Below, piece after piece: positions 40,612 through 48,498 of a DNA stretch of 64,000 bases. Every line of letters starts with the position of its first letter. Positions within the stretch are counted from its first letter, which is position 1. The stretch is taken from NCBI RefSeq assembly GCF_016860545.1, contig NZ_BNEB01000002.1, positions 1,240,001 through 1,304,000 of the forward strand. Reading direction: 5' to 3'. This DNA is from Streptomyces asoensis. Its GTDB lineage: Bacteria > Actinomycetota > Actinomycetes > Streptomycetales > Streptomycetaceae. A program made the translations under genes and the position numbers. The notes beneath the pieces were generated by a model. That model was not told where the DNA came from and did no database searches. It saw only the letters and a list, made by a program, of their open reading frames with translations.

Positions 40612-42051
40612 GTGAACGCAACCGCCGCCATCGGCGTCACCGGCCTCGGCGTGATGGGCCGCAACCTCGCGCGCAACTTCGCCCGCAACGGCTACACCGT
40701 CGCCGTCCACAACCGCTCCGCAGGCCGTACCCGCGCGCTGGTCGAGGAGTTCGGCCACGAGGGCACGTTCGTCCCCGCCGAGTCCGCCGCTGACTTCGTG
40801 GCGGCGCTCGAACCCCCCCGCCGACTGATGATCATGGTGCAGGCCGGTGCGGTCACGGACGCCGTCATCGACGAGTTCGCCCCGCTCCTGGAGCCCGGCG
40901 ACATGATCATCGACGGCGGCAACGCCCACTACGCCGACACCCGCCGCCGCGAGGAGGCGCTGCGCGAGCGCGGCATCCACTTCGTGGGCGCCGGTGTGTC
41001 CGGTGGCGAGGAGGGCGCGCTGAACGGGCCGGCCGTCATGGTGGGCGGTTCGAGCGAGTCGTACGACGTCCTCGGCCCGATGTTCGAGGCGATCAGCGCG
41101 AAGGTCGACGGCGAGCCCTGCGCCACGCACATCGGCACCGACGGAGCCGGGCACTTCGTGAAGATGGTGCACAACGGCATCGAGTACGCAGACATGCAGC
41201 TCATCGCCGAGGCGTACGATCTGCTGCGCCAGGTCGCCGGCTACACCCCCGCGGAGATCGCGGACATCTTCCGCACCTGGAACGAGGGCCGCCTCGGTTC
41301 CTACCTGATCGAGATCACCGCCGAGGTCCTCGCCCACACCGACGCCACCACCGGTCTCGCGTTCGTCGACGTCGTCGCCGACGCCGCCGGTCAGAAGGGC
41401 ACCGGCCGCTGGACCGTGCAGACCGCGCTCGACCTCGGGTCCCCGGTCACCGCCATCGCCCAGGCCACGTTCGCCCGCGCCGCGTCCGGCCAGAGCGCGC
41501 TGCGGGCCGCCTACGCCGGTCTGCCCGGCGGCACCACGCCCCCGCTCAGCCGCACCGAGGCCACCCGCTTCACCTCGCAGGTCGAGCACGCCCTGTACGC
41601 GTCGAAGGTCATCGCCTACGACCAGGGCTGGAAGATGATCCAGGACGCGGCCGGGGAGTTCGGCTGGAAGATCGACCTGGGCGCGGTCGCCCGGATCTGG
41701 CGCGGCGGCTGCATCATCCGCGCCTCGTTCCTCGACCGCATCCGGGCCGCTTACGCCGCCGACCCGGACCTGGTCAGCCTGCTGGGCGAGATGGAGTTCG
41801 CCATGGAGATCACGGACGCGCAGGTGCCCTGGCGCGAGACCGTCGCCTCCGCCGCCCGGCGCGGCATCCCCGTGCCCGCCTTCTCGGCCGCGCTCGCGCA
41901 CTACGACACCCTGCGCTCCGAACGCCTGCCGGCGGCGCTGCTCCAGGGGCAGCGCGACTACTTCGGGGCTCACACGTACCTCCGGACCGACCGCCCGGGC
42001 GCCTTCCACACACACTGGGCCGAGCCCGGCCGCCCGGAGACGTCCGCCTGA
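40612..42051 (+). CDS. gnd: 6-phosphogluconate dehydrogenase, decarboxylating (long form)
   Basis: The GTG at 40612 has AAGGGA nine bases upstream, giving 479 residues. The Rossmann motif GVTGLGVMGRNLARN and the Arg/Ser-containing VHNRSAGRT turn suit NADP. Also present are IIDGGNAHYADT, the substrate-binding VGAGVSGGEEGALNGPAVMVGG region, catalytic Lys/His in HFVKMVHNGIEYADMQLIAE, and C-terminal ISALYASKVIAYDQG-like and WRGGCIIRASFLD motifs. It oxidises 6-phosphogluconate to ribulose-5-phosphate and CO2 in the oxidative pentose phosphate pathway. zwf and pgl are not adjacent. It converges on the GAPDH gene. Confidence 0.97.
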   Translation: MNATAAIGVTGLGVMGRNLARNFARNGYTVAVHNRSAGRTRALVEEFGHEGTFVPAESAADFVAALEPPRRLMIMVQAGAVTDAVIDEFAPLLEPGDMIIDGGNAHYADTRRREEALRERGIHFVGAGVSGGEEGALNGPAVMVGGSSESYDVLGPMFEAISAKVDGEPCATHIGTDGAGHFVKMVHNGIEYADMQLIAEAYDLLRQVAGYTPAEIADIFRTWNEGRLGSYLIEITAEVLAHTDATTGLAFVDVVADAAGQKGTGRWTVQTALDLGSPVTAIAQATFARAASGQSALRAAYAGLPGGTTPPLSRTEATRFTSQVEHALYASKVIAYDQGWKMIQDAAGEFGWKIDLGAVARIWRGGCIIRASFLDRIRAAYAADPDLVSLLGEMEFAMEITDAQVPWRETVASAARRGIPVPAFSAALAHYDTLRSERLPAALLQGQRDYFGAHTYLRTDRPGAFHTHWAEPGRPETSA

Positions 42052-42101
42052 TGCCTGATGCCTTACGGCTGAGGGCTCGCGGTTCATGACTCATGGCTCG
42101 C

Positions 42102-42154
42102 GGCACGAGGGAGGGGCGGGGCGCTCACCGGGCGCCCCGCCCCTCCCTCGTGCC
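42102..42154. terminator. Perfect 23-base-pair stem-loop between gnd and gap
   Basis: Bases 42102-42124 pair fully with 42132-42154 around a seven-base loop. It lies between the convergent gnd (ends 42051) and gap (ends 42194) genes and should act in both directions. Confidence 0.92.
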
Positions 42155-42193
42155 GGCCACCTGTAAGGGGCCGGTGCGCGAAATGCGCCCCCG

Positions 42194-43651
42194 TCAGACG
42201 CCCGTCGCCGGCGCCGGGTACGTCGGGTACTCTACCCCGGAGACGTGCTGGACGACGCGGACGACCTGGCAGGAGTAGCCGAACTCGTTGTCGTACCAGA
42301 GGTAGAGGATGGCGTTGTCGCCGTCGACCTTGGTGGCGCCCGCGTCGATGATCGACGAGTGGCGCGAGCCGATGAAGTCCATGGAGACCGCGTCCGGCGC
42401 CGTCGTGAAGTCGATCTGGCGCTTGAGCGGCGAGGTCAGCGAGACCTCGCGGAGGTACTCCAGGACCTCGTCGCGGCTGGTCTCGCGGCCGAGCCGCAGG
42501 CTGAGGATGGCGATCGAGACGTCCGGCACGGGCACCCGGATCGAGCTGCCGGTGATCGGCGCCTTGAGGTCGGGCAGCGCCTTGGCGACGGCCGAGGCGG
42601 CACCGGTCTCGGTGATCACCATGTTCAGCGGCGCCGAACGGCCGCGACGGTCCGCCTTGTGGTAGTTGTCCAGCAGGTTCTGGTCGTTGGTGAACGAGTG
42701 GACGGTCTCCACGTGGCCGCGCAGCACACCGTACTCGTCGGCCATCGCCTTCAGCGGCGGGACGATCGCGTTGGTGGTGCAGGAGGCGCAGGACAGGATC
42801 TGCTCGTCCGGCTTGATCGTGTCGTGGTTGACGCCGTGCACGATGTTCGGCACGTCACCCTTGCCGGGCGCGGTCAGCACGACCTTGTCGATGCCCGGCC
42901 GCAGGTGCTTGGCGAGGCCCTCGCGGTCACGCCACTTGCCGGTGTTGTCGATGAGGATGGCGTTGCGCACGCCGTACTCGGTGTAGTCGACCTGGCTCGG
43001 GTCGTCGGCGTAGATCACCGTGATCTCGTTGCCGTTGGCGATGATCCTGTTGTGAGCCTCGTCGACCGTGATCGTGCCCTGGAACTGGCCGTGCACGGAG
43101 TCGCGGCGCAGCAGCGACGCCCGCTTGACCAGGTCGTCGGCGGGACGGCCGCCGCCGCGCACGACGATGGCGCGCAGCCGCAGACCGTTGCCGGAGCCGG
43201 ACTTCTCGATGAGCAGCCGGGCGACGAGGCGGCCGATGCGGCCGAAGCCGTACAGGACGACGTCGCGGGGCTCGCGCCGGTCGATCTTGTTCGCGCCGGT
43301 GGCGCCGGCCACGGCCTCGGCGGTGAACTCCGCCACCGACAGGCCGCGGTCGTCGGACCGGTGGGTCGCGGCGAGCATGCCGATGTCGATCTGGGACGGG
43401 CCGAGGTCGAGCGCGGTGAGCGCCTCGAGGAACGGCAGCGTCTCGGTGACCGAGAGCTCCTCGCCGGCGATCTGGCGGGCGAACCGGTGGGTCTTGAGGA
43501 TGCTGACCACCGACTTGTTCACCAGGGAGCGGCTGTGCAGCAGGACCGTCACGTCCCGCTCGCGGTGCAGCTTCCCGATCATCGGGATCATCGACTCCGC
43601 GATCTCCTCGCGGTTCTTCCAGTTGGTGAACGAATCGTCGTTGAGCGTCAC
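42194..43651 (-). CDS. gap: Glyceraldehyde-3-phosphate dehydrogenase, long actinobacterial form
   Basis: A 485-residue protein starting at GTG 43651. The NAD(P)-binding domain starts only at about residue 129 (VVLYGFGRIGRLVARLL), so there is an N-terminal extension of about 125 residues, helical and charged (MTLNDDSFTNWKNREEIAESM), typical of the long GAPDH class. The active site SCASCTTNAIVP holds the catalytic Cys, and HSFTNDQNLLDN, TGSSIRVPVPDVS and WYDNEFGYSCQVVR complete the catalytic fold. The usual short GAPDH is the glycolytic enzyme; the long form is often considered gluconeogenic or NADP-linked, which is consistent with its position beside gnd but unproven here. Confidence 0.95.
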   Translation of the reverse strand: MTLNDDSFTNWKNREEIAESMIPMIGKLHRERDVTVLLHSRSLVNKSVVSILKTHRFARQIAGEELSVTETLPFLEALTALDLGPSQIDIGMLAATHRSDDRGLSVAEFTAEAVAGATGANKIDRREPRDVVLYGFGRIGRLVARLLIEKSGSGNGLRLRAIVVRGGGRPADDLVKRASLLRRDSVHGQFQGTITVDEAHNRIIANGNEITVIYADDPSQVDYTEYGVRNAILIDNTGKWRDREGLAKHLRPGIDKVVLTAPGKGDVPNIVHGVNHDTIKPDEQILSCASCTTNAIVPPLKAMADEYGVLRGHVETVHSFTNDQNLLDNYHKADRRGRSAPLNMVITETGAASAVAKALPDLKAPITGSSIRVPVPDVSIAILSLRLGRETSRDEVLEYLREVSLTSPLKRQIDFTTAPDAVSMDFIGSRHSSIIDAGATKVDGDNAILYLWYDNEFGYSCQVVRVVQHVSGVEYPTYPAPATGV

Positions 43652-44033
43652 GGGCCTATCTTTCGAGCTAGGTGGCGCTCATATGCTAACCCTGTGGTGT
43701 TCCGATCATTCAAGCGGGTCCGCGCTCAGGTGTGCAGCATCGTCGGCCGGGGCCGCCGCGCGCCTTCGACCCGCAGGCCGCGGGGTCGTCCGCGGCGCGG
43801 ATCGACGGCGTCGGAGGGGGCGGCGCGAGCGCGGGATGGGGGCGGTGCGGGGGGCGGGTGTAGGCGCGGCATGACGCGGGTACGGAGGCGTCTTGACGAC
43901 GGTACGGAGGCAGCCGGATGACGGTACGGGGTCGGCCTGACCCGGATCCCGGTCCCGCGTGTTCCCCCGCCGGGGGTTGAGGCCCGCCCGCTCGGGTACG
44001 CGACGCCGGACCGCCGCTACCAGGGAGTTCGTC
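43652..44033. other. 382-base divergent spacer between gap and SseB-like gene
   Basis: No convincing gene; the open frames are compositional. It contains the gap promoter region (A/T-richer at about 43660-43710) and a 22-base-period repeat (listed separately) toward the SseB side. Confidence 0.55.
43873..43933. repeat. Three 17-base repeats with an exact 22-base period
   Basis: Units at 43873-43889, 43895-43911 and 43917-43933 share GAxGxxGGTACGGrGkC, with a five-base spacer between. The 22-base period is about two helical turns, so the units face the same side of DNA. They lie 100 bases upstream of the SseB-like gene. Confidence 0.65.
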
Positions 44034-44432
44034 ATGGAGACACCCGCGCACGACCGCAGCAACAACCCGGCCGCGCTGGCGCTGGACGCGCTGGCCAGGG
44101 ACACCGAGGACACCGCCGCGCTGGACACGCTCGCGCACTGCGACGTGCTCGTGCCCGTGCCCGACGACGCCGTCGACGAGGACGTCAGCAACCCGGCCAC
44201 GGTCGCGCTGCCCGTCCTGGAGCAGCCCGGTGGCGCGCCGGTGGTGCCCGTCTTCACCTCCGAACCGGAGATGGCGGACCTGCTGCCCGAGGTCGACCGC
44301 TACCGTCTGGTGCCGCTCGGCGCGCTCGCCGCGCAGTGGCCCACCGGCGAGCTGTCCCTCGCCATCGACGCGGCCGGCGACCATCCGCTGACGCTCACCT
44401 CGGAGGGGGTCCGCACCCTGCTCGCCCGCTGA
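44034..44432 (+). CDS. SseB-like protein
   Basis: The ATG at 44034 has GGGAG seven bases upstream, giving 132 residues. The sequence ALDALARDTEDTAALDTLAHCDVLVPVPDD, VVPVFTSEPEMADLLP and the PLGALAAQWPTGELSLAIDAAGDHPLTL end match the SseB N-terminal domain pattern (value/limit-type small proteins; only landmarks are quoted). In Enterobacteria SseB raises serine-sensitivity related activities; in Streptomyces such proteins are abundant, often near type VII secretion or conflict genes, and their biochemical role is unknown. Confidence 0.75.
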   Translation: METPAHDRSNNPAALALDALARDTEDTAALDTLAHCDVLVPVPDDAVDEDVSNPATVALPVLEQPGGAPVVPVFTSEPEMADLLPEVDRYRLVPLGALAAQWPTGELSLAIDAAGDHPLTLTSEGVRTLLAR

Positions 44433-44491
44433 ACCGCGGACGCCCGGAGCCGGGACCGGCCGGCACCGCGTCCGGCGTCCGGCCAGGACCC

Positions 44492-44545
44492 GGTGCCACG
44501 GCTGGACCCGGCGTCACGGCCGGACCGGGCGTCGCTGCGGGGCCC
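44492..44545. repeat. Three degenerate 18-base tandem repeats between convergent genes
   Basis: Units of the form GGYGYCRCKGCYGGACCS at 44492-44509, 44510-44527 and 44528-44545, with further GGACCGGGCGTC fragments to about 44610. They fill the spacer between the SseB-like and MarR genes and no regular terminator stem is seen, so the repeats may have replaced or form it. Confidence 0.6.
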
Positions 44546-44590
44546 GGTGTTCCGGACCCGGCATCCGGTCGGTCCTGGGCGGGCGTACGG

Positions 44591-45001
44591 TCAGGACCGG
44601 GCGTCCGGCAGGGACCGGGTCAGCATCCGGCCCAGTACCGCCCGCTGGAGCGGCAGCACCTCGGTGTGCAGGTCGCGGCCCTTGGAGGTGAGGGCGACCC
44701 ACACCCCGCGCCGGTCCTCCATGCAGACGGAGCGCTCCACCAGGCCTTCCTTCTCCAGGCGGCCGATGAGGCGGGACAGCGCGCTCTGGCTGAGGTGCAC
44801 CCGTCCGACGAGGTTCTGCACCCTGCACTGGTCGCCCGCTCGCGGGGCCTCGGAGGCGAGGATGTCGAGCACCTCGAAGTCGCTCGCTCCCAGGCCGTGC
44901 GGATGCAGCGCGCGGTCGATCTCGCACATCGTGCGCGCGTGCACCGACAGGATGTCCCGCCACCGCTCCTCGAGGCCCGAACCGGCCGTCTTCGCTGCCA
45001 T
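44591..45001 (-). CDS. MarR-family transcriptional regulator
   Basis: The ATG at 45001 gives 136 residues. The MarR core is clear: WRDILSVHARTMCEIDRALHPHGLGASDFEVLDIL, VQNLVGRVHLSQSALSRLIGRLEKEGLVERSVCMEDRRGVWVALTSKGR, of which SQSALSRLIGRL is the recognition helix and MEDRRGVWV the wing. It lies 74 bases downstream of the VOC gene on the same strand. The spacer has its own promoter-like content: two TTGCAC motifs (around 45038-45060 on the minus strand) and TACCGT exactly six bases before the ATG. An open frame upstream to 45466 is not part of it. Confidence 0.88.
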   Translation of the reverse strand: MAAKTAGSGLEERWRDILSVHARTMCEIDRALHPHGLGASDFEVLDILASEAPRAGDQCRVQNLVGRVHLSQSALSRLIGRLEKEGLVERSVCMEDRRGVWVALTSKGRDLHTEVLPLQRAVLGRMLTRSLPDARS

Positions 45002-45075
45002 ACCTGCACGGTAACACCGAAACGCCCGTTTATTGAGTGTGCAACTAGTGCGGGTGCAAGCGCTTGGGCAGGCGC

Positions 45076-45426
45076 TCAGGCGGCCGGGTCCTGGAGGAGC
45101 CCGACCAGGTTGCCGTCCGCGTCCTTCACGAACGCGATCAGCCTGCCGCCGCCGACGTCCTGCGCGTCCTGGATCAGCTCCGCCCCCGCCGCCACCAGCG
45201 CGGCGAGGCGCTCGCGCAGGTCGGTGACGTGCCAGTACGGGACCGGTCCCGTCATGCCCTTGCCGTGTCCGTTCGGGTCGAGGCCGATGTCCTGACCCGC
45301 GGCCTTGAAGCCGACGTAGTAGGGCTCGTCGGCGTACGGCTCGACCCCGAGGAGCGCGCCGAACAGGGCCTTGGCCCGGTCGAGGTCCTTGACGGGGTAG
45401 ATGATCGTCTGAAGGCCGGTGGCCAT
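45076..45426 (-). CDS. VOC-superfamily (glyoxalase/bleomycin-resistance-like) protein
   Basis: The ATG at 45426 has GAGGAGG upstream, giving 116 residues with the paired beta-alpha-beta-beta-beta modules of the VOC fold: TIIYPVKDLDRAKALFGALLG, YYVGFKAAGQDIGL, YWHVTDLRERLAALVAAGAEL and RLIAFVKDADGNLVGLLQ. Metal ligands typical of active glyoxalases (His/Glu) are only partly present: the final strand lacks the usual Glu before the C-terminus (VGLLQD). It may be a ligand-binding rather than catalytic member. Upstream lies a 21-base direct repeat. The MarR gene follows. Confidence 0.85.
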   Translation of the reverse strand: MATGLQTIIYPVKDLDRAKALFGALLGVEPYADEPYYVGFKAAGQDIGLDPNGHGKGMTGPVPYWHVTDLRERLAALVAAGAELIQDAQDVGGGRLIAFVKDADGNLVGLLQDPAA

Positions 45427-45517
45427 GGCGTCCTCCTCGGTGAGGTGCGGGGTGCGGGAGCACCACCGTGTTCCCGCACGTCTCACGCTAGGCGGAGCAG
45501 CCGCGGACGGCTTCTTC

Positions 45518-45562
45518 GATCCTGACCGGTCGGGCGCATTTGATCCTGACCGGTCGGGCGCA
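45518..45562. promoter_or_regulatory. Perfect 21-base direct repeat upstream of the VOC gene
   Basis: The 21-base sequence at 45518-45538 recurs exactly at 45542-45562, separated by TTT (24-base period). Each copy contains the palindrome GACCGGTC. It lies 92-136 bases upstream of the VOC start and just beyond the stop of the LacI gene, so it may be a paired operator for the downstream MarR or another regulator. Confidence 0.6.
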
Positions 45563-45578
45563 CGGCGGCTCCCGTCCG

Positions 45579-46613
45579 CTACGTGGACTCCCGCTTCACC
45601 AGCTCCGTCGGCAGGATCACCGCCGCCGGGTCCTCGCCGCCGATCTGGGCGAGCAGCACCCGGACCATCTCGTTGCTGATCCGGTCCCACGGCTGCCTGA
45701 TGGTGGTCAGGGAGGGACTGACCGCGGTCGCCGCGGGGGAGTCGTCGAAACCGCCGACCGCGACGTCCTGCGGAACCCGTCGGCCCGCCCGGTGCAGCAC
45801 GGTCAGCACACCCTGCGCCATCAGGTCGGACGCGACGAACACCGCGTCGAGGTCCGGCGCCTGGGCGAGGAGCCGCTCGGCGCCCGCCTCGCCGCTGGCC
45901 CTGCTGTAGTCACCGGAGACCACGAGTCGCTCGTCGTACTCGACACCGGCCTCGGCGAGCACCTCCCGGTAGCCGGCGAGCCGCTCCACACCGCCGGGCG
46001 TGTCCAGCGGACCGGTGACCACACCGACCCGCCGGCGGTCCTGGGCCAGCAGATGGCGCACCATGTCCCGGGCGCCGTCGCGGTCGTCGGCGGCCACATA
46101 GCTCACCTTGGACCCGATCCCGATCGGCTTGCCGCACGCGACCAGCGGTACGCCCGCCTCGCGCAGCTCCGTGGCGACCGGGTCCCCGGAGTGGCTGGAG
46201 ACCAGCAGCACCCCGTCGACGTGTCCGGCGGTGATGTACCGGGTGATGCGCCGGCGCTCGTCCTCGGTCCCGGCCAGCATCAGCAGCAGGGGGATGTCGT
46301 GGGCGGCCAGCGCCTGTGTGCAGCCGCGCAGCAGGACGTTGAAGTTGGGGTCCTCGAAGAACCGTTCCTGAGGCTCCGTCAGCAGGAAGCCCACCGAGTC
46401 GGAGCGGCCGGTGATCAGGGAGCGGGCGTGCCGGTTCACGACGTAACCCGTCCTGCGGATGGCGGCGTTGACCGCCTCGGCGGCGGCGGGGCTGACGTAG
46501 TGGCCACCGTTGAGCACGCGCGAGACGGTGCCCCGGGAGACCCCCGCCTCCCGTGCCACGTCGTGGATGGTCGGCGGTCTGCGGCGGCCCCCCGCACCAT
46601 TGTTCATGGTCAT
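45579..46613 (-). CDS. LacI-family regulator of the galactan locus (GanR-like)
   Basis: The start is ATG 46613, overlapping the permease stop as ATGA, giving 344 residues; ATG 46607 is an alternative. The LacI helix-turn-helix is PTIHDVAREAGVSRGTVSRVLN, with the hinge helix SPAAAEAVNAAI and minor-groove leucine context. A periplasmic-binding-like effector domain follows (SVGFLLTEPQERFFEDPNF, VDGVLLVSSHSG, RRVGVVTGPLDTPGGVERLAGY, FDDSPAATAVSPSLTTIRQP). It is the last gene of the transporter operon, so repressor and uptake system are made together. Its likely operator is the palindrome at 49927-49940; galacto-oligosaccharide induction is inferred from neighbours. Confidence 0.92.
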   Translation of the reverse strand: MTMNNGAGGRRRPPTIHDVAREAGVSRGTVSRVLNGGHYVSPAAAEAVNAAIRRTGYVVNRHARSLITGRSDSVGFLLTEPQERFFEDPNFNVLLRGCTQALAAHDIPLLLMLAGTEDERRRITRYITAGHVDGVLLVSSHSGDPVATELREAGVPLVACGKPIGIGSKVSYVAADDRDGARDMVRHLLAQDRRRVGVVTGPLDTPGGVERLAGYREVLAEAGVEYDERLVVSGDYSRASGEAGAERLLAQAPDLDAVFVASDLMAQGVLTVLHRAGRRVPQDVAVGGFDDSPAATAVSPSLTTIRQPWDRISNEMVRVLLAQIGGEDPAAVILPTELVKREST

Positions 46614-47515
46614 GACTTTACGGCTCCGGACAGCAGATCCAGGCTCCAGAACCGCTGAATGACCAGGAACAGCGCCACCAGCGGGATCACCGCGAGGAAC
46701 GCGCCGGTGATCACGAGCGTGTAGAGCGCCGGAGTGTTGGCCCCCTGTTCGAGGAGGGTGAACAGACCGAGCGTGAGGGGGAACCGCTCGTCGTCGCTGA
46801 GCATGATGTACGGCAGCAGGAAGTTGTTCCAGATCGCCACGAACTGGAAGAGGAACACCGTCACCATGCCGGGGATCATCATCGGCAGCGCGATCCTGGT
46901 GAAGATCCGCCACTCGCTCGCCCCGTCCATCCGGCCGGCCTCGACCACGTCCCCCGGGACGGCGGCGGCCGCGTAGATCCGGGAGAGGTAGACGCCGTAG
47001 GGGGAGAGGATCTGCGGCAGGAGCACGGACCAGTAGGAGTCCGTGAGGTCCGCCTTCGCCATCAGCAGGTACTGCGGGATGGCGAGGATGATCGGCGGCA
47101 TCAGCACACCGGCGAGCAGGACGTTGAACATCGTCTCGCGGCCGCGGAAGCGGTACGTCGCCAGCGCGTAGCCGCTGAACGCCGAGACGCCCGTCGACAG
47201 CAGCGCGCCGAGCACGGCGTAGAGCCCCGAGTTGGCCATCCACTGCCAGTAGATGCCGTCCCGGTAGGCGTCGAGGTCGGCGATGTTGTCCGTGAAGCCG
47301 CTGCCCGGCAGGAACGTGAACGTGGAGAACAGCTCGCTGCCGGACTTGGTGGACGCGATCACCACCCAGGCCACCGGGAGCAGGCAGTAGACCGCGCCGA
47401 GCAGCAGCGTGAGCGTCGGCACCGGCGCGATCCGGCCGCGGAGCGGGGGGCGGCTGCGGGCGGTGCCCGTGGCGCCGGCCGTCGAGGGCGCCTTGCGGAC
47501 GGCAAGAGAACTCAT
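46610..47515 (-). CDS. Sugar ABC transporter permease, MalG/GanQ-like
   Basis: The ATG at 47515 overlaps the upstream permease stop by four bases (ATGA), giving 301 residues with six helices. The binding-protein-dependent permease signature (EAA loop) is EAGRMDGASEWRIFTRIALPM, contacting the ATPase. Other MalG-type features are an N-terminal cytoplasmic stretch, the large loop with ELFSTFTFLPGSGFT and a C-terminal FWSLDLLSGAVKS ending. No ATPase gene is in the locus; streptomycetes commonly use the shared MsiK ATPase for such systems. The substrate is inferred as galacto-oligosaccharides from GH42/GH53 neighbours. Confidence 0.93.
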   Translation of the reverse strand: MSSLAVRKAPSTAGATGTARSRPPLRGRIAPVPTLTLLLGAVYCLLPVAWVVIASTKSGSELFSTFTFLPGSGFTDNIADLDAYRDGIYWQWMANSGLYAVLGALLSTGVSAFSGYALATYRFRGRETMFNVLLAGVLMPPIILAIPQYLLMAKADLTDSYWSVLLPQILSPYGVYLSRIYAAAAVPGDVVEAGRMDGASEWRIFTRIALPMMIPGMVTVFLFQFVAIWNNFLLPYIMLSDDERFPLTLGLFTLLEQGANTPALYTLVITGAFLAVIPLVALFLVIQRFWSLDLLSGAVKS

Positions 47516-48498
47516 CGTGCTCCTCCGGGACCGAGGTCCCGCTTGTTGCGCCGGTTGGCGGCCCTCAGGAACCCGAAGGACAGCACCAGCGTGGCGAAAG
47601 CGATGATCACGGCCTCGGCCGCCGCCTGGTAGATGTCGCCGGTGCCGAACGCGTCCCGGTACACCTTCATCAGCGGACTCCACGTCGTGGACACGGAGTT
47701 GGTGAGCGGTTTGAGGGTGGTCGGCTCGTTGAACACCTGGAGCGTGGCGATGATCGAGAAGAAGAAGGTGAGCACCAGCGAGGGCGCCACCATGGGGATC
47801 TTGATCCTCAGCGCGATCTGCGTCGGCGTCGCCCCGTCCAGCTTCGCCGCCTCGTACACCTCGGCCGGGATGGCCTGCAACGAGGTGTAGATGACGATCA
47901 TGTTGAAGCCGGTGCCGCCCCACACCGCGATGTTCGACAGCGCGAGGTACAGCGGGCCGCCGTCCAGCAGGTCCGGCTGCGGCATGCCGAGCCTGTCGAG
48001 CACGTAGTAGAAGGGGCTGACGTCCGGCAGGTACAGGAAGCCCCACAGCAGGGCCGCCACCACGCCGGGGATGGCGTACGGCAGGAAGATCGCGAGCCGG
48101 GTGAAGGGGGCGAGCCGCACCTTCTCGGAGTCGAGCATCAGCGCGAACAGCAGCGCCAGGCCCAGCATCACCGGGACGACGATGCAGCCGTAGCCGAGGA
48201 CACGCAGCGCGCCGTCGAGCAGCTCGCTGTCGGTGAAGGCGGCGGTGTAGTTCGCGAAACCGGCCCAGACCTCGCTGCGCGCACCCGAGCCGAGACCGAG
48301 GCCGGACACGTGCACCTTGCGGAAGCTGAGCCACACCGCGTAGCCGATGGGCAGGGCGAAGAACAGGGCGAACAGGAGGGTCGCGGGGACGAGGAAGAGG
48401 TAGGGGGCGCTGCGCGTCCGGTCGGCGGTGCGGGCGGACGGCCGGACGTACGGGGCCTTCTCGGCCCCGTACGTCCCGCTGCGGGGTGTGCTGGTCAC
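47512..48498 (-). CDS. Sugar ABC transporter permease, MalF/GanP-like
   Basis: The GTG at 48498 overlaps the binding-protein stop by four bases (GTGA), giving 328 residues with six helices. It shows YLFLVPATLLFALFFALPIGYAVWLS (helix 1), FLPYAIPGVVAALLWGFLYLP and the EAA loop EAAKLDGATPTQIALRIKIPM. The two permeases form the membrane channel with an external binding lipoprotein and an ATPase encoded elsewhere. The tight overlaps with genes on both sides show translational coupling in one operon. Confidence 0.93.
   Translation of the reverse strand: MTSTPRSGTYGAEKAPYVRPSARTADRTRSAPYLFLVPATLLFALFFALPIGYAVWLSFRKVHVSGLGLGSGARSEVWAGFANYTAAFTDSELLDGALRVLGYGCIVVPVMLGLALLFALMLDSEKVRLAPFTRLAIFLPYAIPGVVAALLWGFLYLPDVSPFYYVLDRLGMPQPDLLDGGPLYLALSNIAVWGGTGFNMIVIYTSLQAIPAEVYEAAKLDGATPTQIALRIKIPMVAPSLVLTFFFSIIATLQVFNEPTTLKPLTNSVSTTWSPLMKVYRDAFGTGDIYQAAAEAVIIAFATLVLSFGFLRAANRRNKRDLGPGGAR

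Noticed and set aside
40373..40615. Open frames through the gnd leader encoding Arg/Gly/Asp repeats
   Set aside because: They arise from 17- and 21-base tandem repeats being multiples or near-multiples of three; no start signal or family match.
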